Positions 38,725 to 50,983 of a DNA stretch of 64,000 nt are shown piece by piece. The DNA lies in NCBI RefSeq assembly GCF_009389715.1, contig NW_024068240.1, positions 62,001-126,000 of the forward strand, written 5' to 3'. The DNA comes from Phoenix dactylifera. Lineage: Eukaryota; Streptophyta; Magnoliopsida; Arecales; Arecaceae. Made by a program: the position numbers and the translations under genes. Each line of letters opens with the position of its first letter. Within the stretch, counting starts at the first letter, position 1. The notes under the pieces were generated by a model. That model did no database searches, was not told the origin of the DNA, and saw only the letters and a program-made list of their open reading frames with translations.

Positions 38725-41451
38725 ACTTTTTTGGAGTGAGACATATTTACTGGCAAAATGAATGGGGCAGCGGGTTGCATAATCTCCTTTGTGGCTGACT
38801 ATTTCGGTTAATTATAGTGCTACAACGTATAATATTTGCAATGTGCTAGCAATAATAGTGGGCTACTGCGCATATCTAAACAATTACTGATGCAGGAGAA
38901 GACAAGGAGATGGTGACGTCATTGGAGTATGGGTGTGGCCAGCCTCCTCGTAGCCTTTGCTTTCTAAAATCCTAGTAGTTGGGCGCCTCCAAGAACGTGT
39001 TTGGTTCGCATAAATTTTTTTTTAAAAATAAATTATTTTTTAAATATTTTTTAAAAAATATAATTTTATTATATATAATTAATAATAAAAAAGATGTACT
39101 TTCTAGAATAGTTGATATTTGATTGATCATATATTTTTCAAAAAAAATAAAATATTTATTATATTTTTAATAAAAAAGATCTTATTCATAAATTTTAATA
39201 GTCGAATGATATTTTTAAAAAAATATACTAATTCTCAAAAATAGCTTTTTTATGCTTCCATAATTTTTTTATATAAAATATAAAATTTTTATTTTCATAA
39301 AAATTAATCAAATAAAATATATTTTTATTTTTTTTCCGACCATATTTTTTTCTCTTCTTTTACGACGAGCCTAACGAGTGGTAAATAAGCAAACAGGGTT
39401 TCTTGCCATGCCGGGGACGAAGATGACACCCTGTCCCGGCCGTTGGCTGGTTTGTGCCACCAAACGCGAGAAAAGTGGCGTGGGGGAAACGCTGACGCGC
39501 TCCTCCGGTTGGCCAAGCCAAAAGGTGCTTCCAGACGCCGCTTTCTGATTGGGGCTTCTGGCCCACCCCCGGACAAAAAGAAGCAAGCTGTGGGTATCGT
39601 TCTCATTCTCTGAAACGTTTGGTGCAGCCAAAAGGATGCGTGTCGGCGAGAGCAAGCGTGATTCCACGGCATCAAAATTTATATAATTCTAGCTAAAATT
39701 TAACCCACGTGCAATGTCTGTGAATGAAAAAATAGGTAATGTTACCCAAGTTTTGTTAATATTTTTAAATTTTTTTATTATTGTAACGTGATATATACAT
39801 ACGGCTATTTTTGGATAGGGAAATTTTTTATTATTTTCCAGCGTTTTAAAGAAAATGATGACTAAATTGAGGGAGAAAGTTATTTAAGAATAGAGGTGTT
39901 TGTGAATGGAGTATAATTATGTTGCATGAGGATATTATCTTAAGGATTTTTAAGTGGATGTGTCATGGCGTTCGCTCTAAGACTCTTTTAAAATCATATA
40001 TGCACTCGAATCAAATATAGATGCAATATAATTCAATATTGTAGTTTGCAAATCTTTTATAATATATTGATTTCCCACTTGGTTATAAGGACAGAAGTTG
40101 CGAAAAAAAAGTTCCGAGAATAAATATAAAAACAATTTGATGAAGCTTCAAAGTTTCAACTAGAATGGCAACCCGGATCTCACCAAGCCAAAATCTAATC
40201 AAACGGCGCACGAGTTATTTATTTATTATGATGTCATCCTTTGGCTATGACTGTTTCCCACACATTTCGTTGCCCTTGTAACTTACCTAACACGTTTTAG
40301 AGTCTCTTAAAGTAGGCGCCTTTATTGATCTACTTTATTTTATTTTATTTTATTTTTTCGTCCCCCATCAACGACGTGCAAAAGGAGAAGCCCACTGTAA
40401 AAGACCCGTCAACCTACGTGTGGTAAGCCCGTATTGCCATCGAAAGTTCCACCTCTCCCAGCTAAAGCGGTTCCCACAAACATCAAGCGGATAACTACAC
40501 TGATAAACTTCCACGTGCCCCAACTACATCCAATAAAACGTTGCCACTTAATCAGGCTGGTTGAAGTGAAATGCCAGCTAAGAGAAACTTCCAGAAAGAA
40601 AAAGAGCAAGATGTCGGAATGTAGTCACAGATATTACTATGCGACCGGCGGTACGGTGTCTCGGAGCAAAAACCATCTCATCCGTCCCTTCGCGTGGCTC
40701 TCAGATCTGTGCCCCCGCATAGAAGTTATTACGCTGACAATCCCGTATCTTATAGTTGCCATAAAATCGAAGTGGATCGGTCCAATTCGAAAGTTCACAA
40801 GGATGCCCTTCGTCACATCCAGCGCCAGCTGGCAAGTCAAGCATTTCTCCTCGTCTGACAGAAGTGCCACTGACGCAACACCATCCAAGAGTCCACCGAA
40901 CCAACGGCCGGGGATGGCCGATGCTCACGAATAATTCCATCATTTTTTTTTTTGCTTTTTTTTTTCAACGGATGGGGACATCGGGAGGGAGCCGCATGCG
41001 CACAGCCACCATCGGCAATGTCAAAATCAATATCCAACGATCTCGACCGTCAAACACGGTAGGCCAGGAGTCTATCTGATGGTCCATGGTCCAAGGACCA
41101 TCAGCCAGTAGAATTTAGCTCACTCCATGAGGGACCCACTCCCCACGGAAGCGATCTACCATCTTACGGATGAAGGACGCACGCGTCGGATTCCTGTCCA
41201 GTACAAGGGCAATGCCGTCATTTGAAATATGAGGGTATTTTAGTAATTCAAAGAAGAATCGAGCCGGAAATGTGCTACTTTTCCTCTCTGTTTTTTTTTT
41301 CTCATGCCGAGTAATTAAATCCATCAACGTATGCGCTCCCCGCGTTCCCGCCGTCGGACGCCCATTTACCGTGTTAAAACCCCCTCGTCTCTTTCTCTCT
41401 CCAACAACTCTGCTCGAAAAGAAGAGAGAGAAAGCTTCGAGCTCCCCCCTA
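38725..41451. other. Intergenic and promoter region of the O-fucosyltransferase gene
   Basis: 39005-39345 is an extremely AT-rich block beginning GTGTTTGGTTCGC, possibly a MITE relic. A (TTTTA)n run lies at 40330-40355. From about 40380 the sequence is more balanced; overlapping open frames on both strands between 40409 and 41110 share no domain and I take them as chance. A CTCTCTCC-rich leader at 41390-41405 precedes the start codon. Confidence 0.45.
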
Positions 41452-44219
41452 ATGGCGAGATTGAAGACGAAGCAGCTCTCGTACATCGCGGTCCCCTCTC
41501 AGATCATCCACTCCCTGTCCTCCTCTACTGTCCAGAACCTGCTTCTCTCCCCAAAGAAGGCCTCGCGGTCGGGGAACCGCCTGTTCTCCCTCACCGTAAG
41601 CCCAAGGTTTTTTCTTTCGTTCCTCTTTCTCTTCGCTCTGGTCGGAACGCTACGGATTGGGTTCCGCCTCAACCTGCTCCTCCCCTTGCCCCCCATGCCC
41701 TGCTCCACCTTCGGCGAGGTGGCCGCGGCGACGGCGGCACGGATGGCTGATTCGGCGCTGCCGATCGCGGCGGCGGGAGGAGGGGAGTGGAGGGAGGAGT
41801 TCTGGAAGCAGCCGGAGGGGATGGGGTACCGCCCGTGCCTGCAATTCGGAGACGAGTACCGTCGGGAGAGCGTGGCGGTGCGGACGAACCGGAGGAAGTA
41901 CCTCATGGTGGTGGTCTCCGGCGGGGTTAACCAGCAGCGGAACCAGATCGTCGACGCGGTGGTCATCGCCCGGATCCTCGGCGCCGCCCTCGTCGTCCCA
42001 ATTCTCCAGGTCAACGTCATCTGGGGAGACGAAAGGTACTATCATCGTCGCCGGAATCCCAATTGAAGCCTAAATTCTAAATCACTCGTCTTTCCGTTCC
42101 TCGTCTTCCTTCTATCCCCTCTCGAATCGAACTTCTATCCAAAAATAGAAGTGCTTAGATATTTTTCTCCATATATTTGGGAAAAGAATCTAGTGCTTTT
42201 TCCGCCTTAAATTCGATGATTTTTTGGATAATTCGCCAAATCTAGCATTTGGAAACAGCGTTTCCATTTCCAGTCATTGATGAGTCAATTGTTGCTAAAG
42301 TTCTGTTCATGGTTTAAGAGACACTTTTTGTGCTCGGCATCGGCTCACCGCTGTAAGCTTACCGATGGAAAGATTTGTTTGGTGAGAGATCTAACATTTT
42401 CGTTGTCGTGCGTGTTCTGGGCAGCGAGTTCTCGGATATATTCGATTTGGAGCATTTCAAGAGCGTTCTTGCGGACGACATCCGGGTTGTGTCGTCGCTG
42501 CCGTCGACACATATAATGACGAGGCCAGTGGAGGAGAAGCGGACGCCGCTCCATGTTTCACCACGTTGGATTCGGTCGAGGTATCTCAAGAGGGTGAGTC
42601 CTGCTATTACTCATATTGCAATGTGATATTGTTTGATTAAAACCAATTTTAAAACTTCGGCCAAACGCATTGTTTAAGTCCGGAAGATATTAGTTGGCAA
42701 GGAACTGCATTATTTAATATCTTATTGAATTAGAGAAGCTGTCTGAACTAATGTTTAATCCTTAGTTTCTAGTTGGTGATCACTATTGCTGAGGAATTGT
42801 ATTATTCTGTAGCCTATGGAACTTGTTGGCTGTCGTTCTTCTTCAACCACCAACATACAATTAGCAGTCGATACGATCAAAAGAATCGCATTGTCCATTA
42901 GATAATTAGCATCAAAGAGGTTTTTGTACTGATATCTAATAAATGGGGAATCCGTAACAAAAGAGTTGCAATAATTGGATTGTCGTGATGATCTTGTTTC
43001 TACACCATTTCTTAAAAGTTTAGCAGAAAGATTTCACTGTATTCTATTAGTGTGTTGATTTAGTTTATGTATGATGGAGGCCTTAGAAGGAATTTGGGTT
43101 ACATGGATAACAGAACTGGTCATTTATATTCTGTGTTCTCCCTTTGCAGCTGAAAAGAGAAGGGGTTTTGCTTCTGCGGGGCTTGGATTCCAGGCTGTCA
43201 AAAGACCTTCCGCCTGATCTCCAAAAGCTCCGATGCAAGGTAATCAGAGTCTCCAAGGCTTTTGTTTTCTTTGCTAGGTTTAATCCGCTTTAAACTGCCC
43301 ATTGTAATCGAACATATAATTATTTGCGGTTCCTCAAAATGATTCTAGGTCGCATTTCAAGCGTTGAGGTTTTCGGCCCCCATACTGGAGTTGGGCAACA
43401 AGCTCGCCGCGAGGATGCGGAGCCAGGGGGCATACCTTGCACTACATCTGCGAATGGAGAAGGATGTATGGGTGAGAACTGGTTGCCTTCCTGGCTTGAG
43501 CCGTGAGTATGATGAGATCATTCAAGAAGAAAGGAAGCGCAGACCAGAGCTCCTCACTGCAAGGTCCAACATGACCCACCATCAGCGCAAGCTCGCTGGC
43601 CTCTGTCCATTAAATGCACAAGAAGTCACCAGGTAAGGGCTGCGTGCATTTTGTTGGAGCTAGCACAAACCCATACTTGTATCTTGACTATCTAACGTGA
43701 GATTCTTGTCAAAATTTGTCGTCTATCAGATTGCTTAAAGCACTGGAAGCCCCGAGAGATGCGAGGATATACTGGGCTGGAGGGGAACCATTTGGGGGAC
43801 CAGCTGCCTTGCAGCCGCTAACCAGAGAGTTCCCACATTTCTACAGCAAGGAGAATCTATCCCTGGCTGGTGAACTGGAACCATTTGCCAATAAGGCTTC
43901 TCTTCTTGCTGCTGTCGACTACATAGTTGGCGAGCGGAGCGATGTCTTCATGCCTTCCCATGGGGGGAATATGGGACATCTGATGCAGGGGCACAGGGCA
44001 TTTGCAGGGCACAAGAAGTTCATAACCCCAAACAAGCGGCAGATGCTCCCTTACTTCCTCGACACCTCACTTCCGGAATCCGAGTTTAAACGAATCATAA
44101 AAGAACTGCATAAGGGATCCCTGGGGCAGCCAGAATTCAGGAAGCTTGGGAGGGATGTCACAGCCTACCCGGTTCCTGAGTGCATGTGTAACAGTACAAA
44201 CACGGGCTCATCAATTTAG
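41452..44219 (+). CDS. O-fucosyltransferase family protein (GT106-type, PF10250)
   Basis: Plant GDP-fucose protein O-fucosyltransferase-like enzyme, expected in the Golgi as a type II membrane protein acting on cell-wall or secreted glycan acceptors; the true acceptor is unknown. Exons are 41452-42035, 42425-42593, 43150-43239, 43349-43632 and 43730-44219 (1617 nt, 538 aa), all GT-AG with closing phases. The start MARLKTKQLSYIAVPSQ is followed by a hydrophobic anchor near residues 53-67 (FFLSFLFLFALVGTL). Family motifs are VVSGGVNQQRNQIVDAV (start of the catalytic fold), ALHLRMEKD (HLRMEKD at 314-320), IYWAGGEPFGG and MPSHGGNMGHLMQGHRAF (from about 450). It ends ...YPVPECMCNSTNTGSSI. The chosen Met is the first in frame that precedes conserved sequence; the frame stays open 60 codons upstream, so a longer N-terminus cannot be excluded. 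Confidence 0.94.
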
Positions 44220-46706
44220 CCAGAGTTTGAAGAATCTTCTATCTTCATGGGTCTAAATTGCATTGGAGCACTGTCCAGAGACATTGCCCTCCAGTTTTCA
44301 CTGAGCAGCCGAAGAATTGGGGGCTGATATCAGAATATGATGGCTTCCTACTGATCTGGGAGCCAAAGTTTGCCATGGAGGCCAGTGTTTGAGGGCTGCC
44401 TCTCCATCCGAAAACAGAGTTCACCTTATATATACAGAAGCGTAAAGATGCACATATACACAGCTCAAGATGAATTCACACACAGAGCCCCCTTTTTCCT
44501 GTATGTATATTGATGTTGTTATTTATTCTTTTTCCAATATGGTTATTCATTATATTTTGGCAATCAATTATGGGGATGATTGTTTTGATTCTTTGTTGTG
44601 CTTATAGAATGTATCTACGTACTAGTCATGTGTATACTTCCAGTTTCTAATGGGAGAGATCATAGATGATTCATTGTACCACACTTTTGGCTTAAAGTGA
44701 AAAGCTTTCCGTGCATTTTTCCTCAGTTTAATTTCCTTCTTTTCTGGACTAGGAGGGGCTATTCTCTATTCTCTATTTTCTATTCCCCATGCATCCTATT
44801 CAGGCTGAAGCCCAAGCCTCTCGGCAAACTGAGCCACTCCTTGTGGAAGTTGGTGCTTAGCATAAAAGCAAGAGTCGAAATAAGGGCATGTGCCCTGTGA
44901 AATTGAATCTCATCTATTCGGTGGTGCTCTTATTCAATTTTACACGTAGAATATATGACATATAGCTTGGAATTTTAGTTTATACACATTTGTTAATGTT
45001 GTGGCCACCTTTGAACACTTGCAGCAAATGTGTTTGGTAAAATTACAGTCTTCGGTGACTGAGACTCCCCTAATGTCAAAATTTATGTTGAGCCAACCAC
45101 AATTCGGTTGTGTAATCCCGTAATATAGCCTGTAGGGTTACAAATATACACTCTCAAGTTGATAGTCATGAAATCTAGAGCGGCACAACACAAATTTAAA
45201 AGGATATTTTGGATTTCTCTTTTCAGTTAAACTGTCATTCTTTAACATTTATTAAGGCTAAATCAATCAAAGAGGTGTAACTCTCTGGTTGTTTTTTTTT
45301 TTTTAGCTAAATAACTCTCTGGTTGTTCAGAGCGGGGGCTTTGGGATAATTTCAGACTGAGAGTGCTATTCTCTCACCTGTATCCGGTTAGGTTTTGCTA
45401 GTTGAGCTATCTTGTTTTGGGAGAAACTATGTCCTAGATCCAATCTATAGTTCAACTATAGACTGGACCAATAATATCCTGCCATGTGTCCATTGCTCAA
45501 TGGGTACTTATTTCATAATAAGGTAGTGGAGGAAAAGTTAGAATGGAGCCAGCTCGGCTGGTTTGGTTGGTGTACCCTGTCTCCTTTTTATTCCCTGACC
45601 ATCCGGGTGTCTCCTCTTTGTTTTTTGCCATTGCCCGATGGGTGCCTATTTCATAAGCCCAATCCAATGATTTGGTAGGAAAAGACTACATGAAGTGTAA
45701 CTGTACAAGAAAGCTAATCAAGGTGTTATGGATGTCAGCTGAAAGTTTGGAAAGCTATACGCTCTGAAGGCATATCCTGAAAGACCAAAGAAAAGGAAGA
45801 AGCCCGTTACAATGATCTCCCTCCTCTCATCTAGTCCGAGACTTAAAGAGTACAAGATCGGAGCTCGCCCTGTACACGGGCCCACCGCTTCATGGAATCT
45901 TTTCCCACCAAATGAAGTCTCCATTTGGGAGCTCTGGCTTTCTCCATGCACATGTTGGACAACGAAGCCCTGAAGGAATACCCAATCGAGAGAATGTCCG
46001 TACGTAAATTTAGATCCAAAGCTCTGCAAATATTGCTACCTTTTTGTGCTATAATTGGCAGAGACAAAGTATATACCAATTATTTTAGTGCTTATAAAGA
46101 ACATGTTTCAAATATAAAATGAAGAAATTTCCAAAAGAACATAGATTTAGTGGCTGACAGCTAAGCTATAATACACATGAGCAGCGTGCACTCATCATGT
46201 TCAAACTTACAAACGCACCGTTTTCAAATGTATATGCTAGCGGCGAGATCTTTGCACCCTAAAGTATGGTACAATCATAGCTACTCATCATATTATTCAT
46301 CTTGAAGATGTACGGTCTCTGTTAACTTTTTGATGTGGTGTGTATCATATTAAAAACTACGTAGATATCTTTCAAAATAAATTAAAGCTGTTCGTTTTTA
46401 AGATAGATATTCGACGATGAACCATAGTGATATAGGATTTTGAGATACAAAAATGGTACCATAGAGGATTCGAACTTATTTGGAATTCTCATTCCACTGA
46501 TCCGAGGCCACCTAATCAATAATGGTCGTGATACTTGGTCTAGGCCCCCTGGACGGTCCAGTGTAGGCCACAATGGCTCAGACTCGATGAAAAGGCTGTC
46601 CTTGAAGAAGAGGTAGTCCTTCATGAAGCGGGTAACCTTGCAGTGCATCTTTTGCACGAACGTGCACGCGTGCCATATATGAGATAGATACTCGGCGGCG
46701 ATCCAT
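44220..46706. other. Intergenic region 3' of the O-fucosyltransferase gene
   Basis: The first few hundred bases are a likely 3' UTR. A 16-bp direct repeat TAACTCTCTGGTTGTT (45278-45293 and 45312-45327) flanks an 18-bp insert of poly(T) plus AGCTAAA. No gene recognised. Confidence 0.45.
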
Positions 46707-46719
46707 GCATGCAAAGTTC

Positions 46720-47573
46720 GTTCTTTTTCTTTTTCTTTTTTTTTTTTTTAAGTATGAATACAGCCGATAAAGTTAGAGAGAAAAAAAAAAAAAAGAAAAA
46801 GGCTACAAAGAGATTTCGGCACAGACACTTGGTCTGCTTAGATAAACCGTTCAAGTAATAAGCAGCAAAGAAGGCAACCCAGTTAGCAGCACAATTTGCC
46901 TCCTGATAAACATGTGTAGTAACGTAGGAACCACACTCTTCCAGTAGTCGGCGAATAACGTGAAGCAGTGGCTGCTCCTCAATCGCGCACCTCCGACTTC
47001 GAACCCACTCGATGACAGTAGTCAAGTCCTCTTTCAATAGGATATAGTCCGCACCCAGCACCCGTCGCGCATAAGTGACACCCTCCTATGCTGCTTGGAC
47101 GTCGACGCACACAACGGATGTGTCGAAGATCCGTTGCCCCCTACTACCACCAATCTGGTATCGTGGTCTCTGATAACAAATTCCACACCTCCGCAACTCT
47201 CTCCCTCGTCTACACTGTCGTCAAAGTTCATCTTGAAAAAACCGAGTGGTCGAGGCACCCAGAAAACAAAAACGGTCCTGAATGCTGTAGTAGCAGAATG
47301 ATTGCCCCAGTTTTTTCTAGCTAACCCAACAGGCGAAACCTCCGTGATACCGAGAAACTCTGCCGCATACAGTAGAGCTCTGTCCAGCACTGCCCTTAGG
47401 TAAGAGCTACTATCTTCGAAGACTCGGGCATTCCTATCCAGCCAACAGTGGTAAGCTAGGTAAGCAACATGTGTCCCCCTCTCCTCAATTCCGAGACCTC
47501 CTATAGAGACCTCCAAGAAGTCTACAAAGTTCTCGATGGACAACCACACCTGCCGATGGTTGGGGTGGGCCGA
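46720..47573 (-). mobile_element. 5'-truncated LINE (L1-type) with 13-bp target duplication
   Basis: Perfect 13-bp direct repeats GCATGCAAAGTTC (46707-46719 and 47574-47586) flank the insertion. On the minus strand the element ends in an A-rich tail (46722-46750 as T on the plus strand) directly against the repeat, as target-primed reverse transcription predicts. The coding part is the C-terminal RNase H region: GFFKMNFDDSVDEGESCGGVEFVIRDHDTRLVVVGG, then after a frame break GADYILLKEDLTTVIEWVRSR and THVYQEANCAANWVAFFA. The reverse transcriptase core is missing. It is non-functional. Confidence 0.9.
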
Positions 47574-47586
47574 GCATGCAAAGTTC

Positions 47587-48589
47587 TTTGCGGTGGAAAA
47601 AATGCACCACAAAGGATCCAAACTCAGTTACTGACTCAGTAGTGCTCTAGAAGTCTAAAACTCTTATGAGAATTGCGAGGAGGTTGATTTGTTCGAAAAT
47701 TAATCGTTTTCCCATGAGGTTTAAAACCACGAGCATGGTGGTGTTGATGAATAATGTCCCAACAAAAGGAAACGCAGCAACCAGATATGAGTTCAAAGTC
47801 TTGGCAAAGCTCTGGCCGAAATTGTCATCTACTTCACTTGGGAGAGGGCTTCATCCCTGGGAACACGTACACAAAGCTGCTCCTTGTTTCGGTCGAAGGG
47901 TCTAAGAAATCTATCCAATTAGGCTACATGCGTTGGTCTATCAAAGCAAGCTAGAAATTGGGCCCATGTTAAGTTAATTTTGCGTTAGGTGGTTCAAAGA
48001 CTGAAGTTACCAGACCTTCTTGTAACACATATTGAAATCCTTATTTGTATAGCTAAATCATTTGTTACTAAATAGGTTATTTGCTCTCTATTTTGAACAA
48101 GACCACTCGTATATGATACATACCTAGGCCTCAAATCCAAGAATCTCGGAAGTTGAACCGAGTCAACGCAGACAGCCTAGAGAAAATATGATGAGTTTAT
48201 CATGAAATTACTTCATGTGTACGAAACTACATTTGTGGGATGCAATCATGCTGAGGTCTACTTTCGCATGATTTATACCTCTTTATGCCTCTCAAGTGTC
48301 AAGACTCAAATAAAAGAAGAACAACTTCGTCTAGCATGCTAGAAACCCAAGGACTATTTTCACACAAATCGTACCTCCTTATAAGATTTAAGCCATTTTC
48401 CTAAAGAAAAAGATAGACAGCTCTAATTAGATATAATGCCAGAAATCTATCCTTCTTGTGGACTTCATATGAGATAACTCCTTCAAAATTTTGTGGCCGT
48501 ATAAAAGCCCAAGATTATATAAGAAGATGGCATCATGGTCGGCGGACATGGTTTTGTTCAATATGCGAAAGCTTCCACTTTGGCATCTA
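47587..48589. other. Spacer between the LINE and TRIM copy 3
   Basis: AT-rich, no recognisable gene or element. Short plus-strand frames at 47666-47954 show no domain. Confidence 0.4.
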
Positions 48590-49482
48590 TGTGCACGGAT
48601 CCATGCAGATGTGTGTTTAGTCCCGTATCAGTTATGCACCGAATAAATCTTAAGTACTTATATATAGTCAATAAACTTGAATTATACCTTTTAGCTAGCT
48701 CTTCTAGGTAAGATCTTGAGTTATTATAAAATAGTATCCGAGCGGACCCAATCTATAGCCCATATGGACTAGGGAATATTGTAGCATGGGCCTATTTGGA
48801 TTGACCATAGGTTTATCACGATGTTTGTTATTAAATTTGAATGGATTTGAACCCTTAATCTGACAAAGATACTAAGGCTTAAATGGGAAAAGTATATGAG
48901 GATCTGTATGGGTGTGTGTTTAAGTTCTATATCGGCGGCTATGCATTGGATTAGAGGTACAATCGAGCGAAGCTAAGTCGAATAGCTAGAGGCTCGAGCT
49001 TAAGCTCAAAACTCAACTCGAGATCGATTGAGCCTTAATATCCAAAATTAAACTCGATTCAATCAAAATAAAGCAAAACTCGAGATTGACTCGATTCGAC
49101 TTCAATATCAATTGTGGCATACTCGAGCTCGAGTTCGAGCCTTCATTATAATTAAAAAATATAGTTAAAAGTTAGAAATTAGGTCAGATTAAAAAATATA
49201 AATATTATTTTTAAATTATTAAATTAATAATATATTATAAATAAAATATAGCACTATTATATATATTTGACTAGGTTTTCGAGCTTTTGAGCTAAGTATT
49301 TTCATACTCGAGTTTAATAATAGTCAAGTCGAGCTAAGCTCGGACTCTGAGTCGAATTCGAACAAAGCTGCTCAATTCATTTATACCCCTATGAGGGTTG
49401 TTTTGGGTTCTTATATAGGGCCAATAAATCTGGATAATACTTTCAAGCTAGTCTTTTTGGATGCGGTCATGGATCGTTAGAA
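48590..49482 (+). mobile_element. TRIM element, copy 3, right LTR split by a nested MITE
   Basis: The left LTR (about 48590-48727) has TGTGTTTAGTCCCGTATCAG and is followed by a decayed primer site ATAGTATCCGAGCGG. The internal part matches copies 1 and 2 (GGACTAGGGAATA...GAATGGATTTGAACCCTTA). The right LTR begins near 48895, breaks off after TATGCATTGGA at 48950 and resumes at about 49392 (GGGTTGTTTTGGGTTCTTATATAG). Two insertion layers are therefore visible. No target duplication was found for the TRIM itself. Confidence 0.75.
48952..49391. mobile_element. MITE-like element nested in TRIM copy 3
   Basis: Ends are TAGAGGTACAATCGAGC and, reverse-complemented, TAGGGGTATAAATGAATTG: an imperfect terminal inverted repeat of the TAGGGGTG type seen in plant hAT-like MITEs. 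The interior is rich in CTCGAG/GCTCGA motifs around an AT-rich core. It interrupts an LTR whose uninterrupted form is present in the two other TRIM copies. No 8-bp target duplication survives, so the superfamily is tentative. Confidence 0.6.
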
Positions 49483-50983
49483 GTGGCTGCTGAGAAGGGA
49501 TTTGTGACAATAGCATATGACTTCATATACTTTGATTGAGTTCATTATATTGATTTTGATCTATAACTAGCTTCTAGTCCATCATTTGTATGTTTGCACA
49601 ATAGGAATTGGCTGGTAAACACTCATATGTAGTTAATAATATTTCTTTTGTTCTTTTACTTATTCGTTTAAGCATGTAAATCATTTGCTAATAACAATAT
49701 AAATTCCCAATCAAGGTATTACAATTGTGAAAATGGAAAAGCTAACCTATCGTGACATGCATGTTAGTCTTACCATGAAAATCTTCATTTCCTTAACCCA
49801 CTTTGGCAATGCTTCCCTTATCCTTAATCTCTTTGTTGCATCACCGCCTTCTTGCTGCTTGGTTGTCAGTTATGTTTCTCCATCAGAAGTATTTCAGAAA
49901 ATGCGCATTTATGTATCAAGTATCAAGGACTTTAACTATGCTACTACGCTGTTTTGAATGATGGACTTCCATCTTGTTGACATTTTTTAAAAAAATACTA
50001 TCCAATGTAATTTTTTCCCTATCACATAGATTGATGTAAAATTAGACGTAGCATCTGTCCTTTCTCATGAATGATGTAGAAGTAAATTAGTTGTTATCCT
50101 CCCGAAAATGTCATGAAGATTCACCAAGTATTAATTTGTTATCACATAAAGCTTGAATTATTTTAAAATACTCAGTGTACACTGTGTTTCTAATTTTTGT
50201 ATGCCGCGAGATTTTATGTTTCAACACCCTTTAGATTTAGGTGTATTGATGTTTGCAATGCTCTTTTCCTTAAGAACCATAATCAATAAGTGCAGATAAC
50301 TATTTGCTTCCTATCTATATCATCATCATGTTATGTATAGATGGATTTCCCATTCCTGATAATTATAGGGATCTTATAGTAAAAGCAGCATAATTTACAC
50401 AACTTGGCGTTTAAAATTGTACCCCTATTTTTGGAATGTTCGTGAATAAATTTAGAAGCCTTCTTCGCCAGGAGAGTGTATCTAATTTTCCGTTTCTGAA
50501 AAATACGCAGTCCGAAGATCGAAGGTTGGCAAAATACTCCCGCACTTGACATGCTCTTGATGGCAGCTATTAAGCATGCCAAGAGATGCAATGGAGACCA
50601 ACATGCTAAATTTTAATCATACATATGGCTTAGACTGTTATTATACGGACTATCCCGATGCCAAATTGCCACTACACATAAGATGGGTATGTATGCATGT
50701 CTTTTTTGTGTGAGTGTGTGGCAAAGCATTTAGATATAATATTGAGTGGTTAGGATTTTCTTATGGTCATGCAGATGCCTAAGACATGCATGCAAACATA
50801 TCAACTATCATAATGCAGAAGGCCTCGAACGCCCATCTATGAGTCTTTAGATTTATCCATCACTTGGTTCAATTTTAATATCTTTGAGGGGAGAAAAGTT
50901 CATATAGCAATTAATAAAAGTTTATTAATCAATATGATTAGAGAGAAAAAGAAATCCATATTAGATGAAGCCATGGCTATGGC
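49483..50983. other. Spacer before the gypsy element
   Basis: AT-rich, no recognisable gene. A plus-strand frame at 49727-49957 and a minus-strand frame at 50331-50591 show no domain. Confidence 0.4.

Noticed and set aside
40434..40934. 166-codon plus-strand frame before the O-fucosyltransferase gene, with overlapping minus-strand frames
   Set aside because: No domain, no splice link to the gene, and equal openness on both strands.
41499..42073. Several 130-170 codon frames overlapping O-fucosyltransferase exon 1
   Set aside because: GC-rich shadows; only the frame from 41452 carries family motifs and splices in phase.
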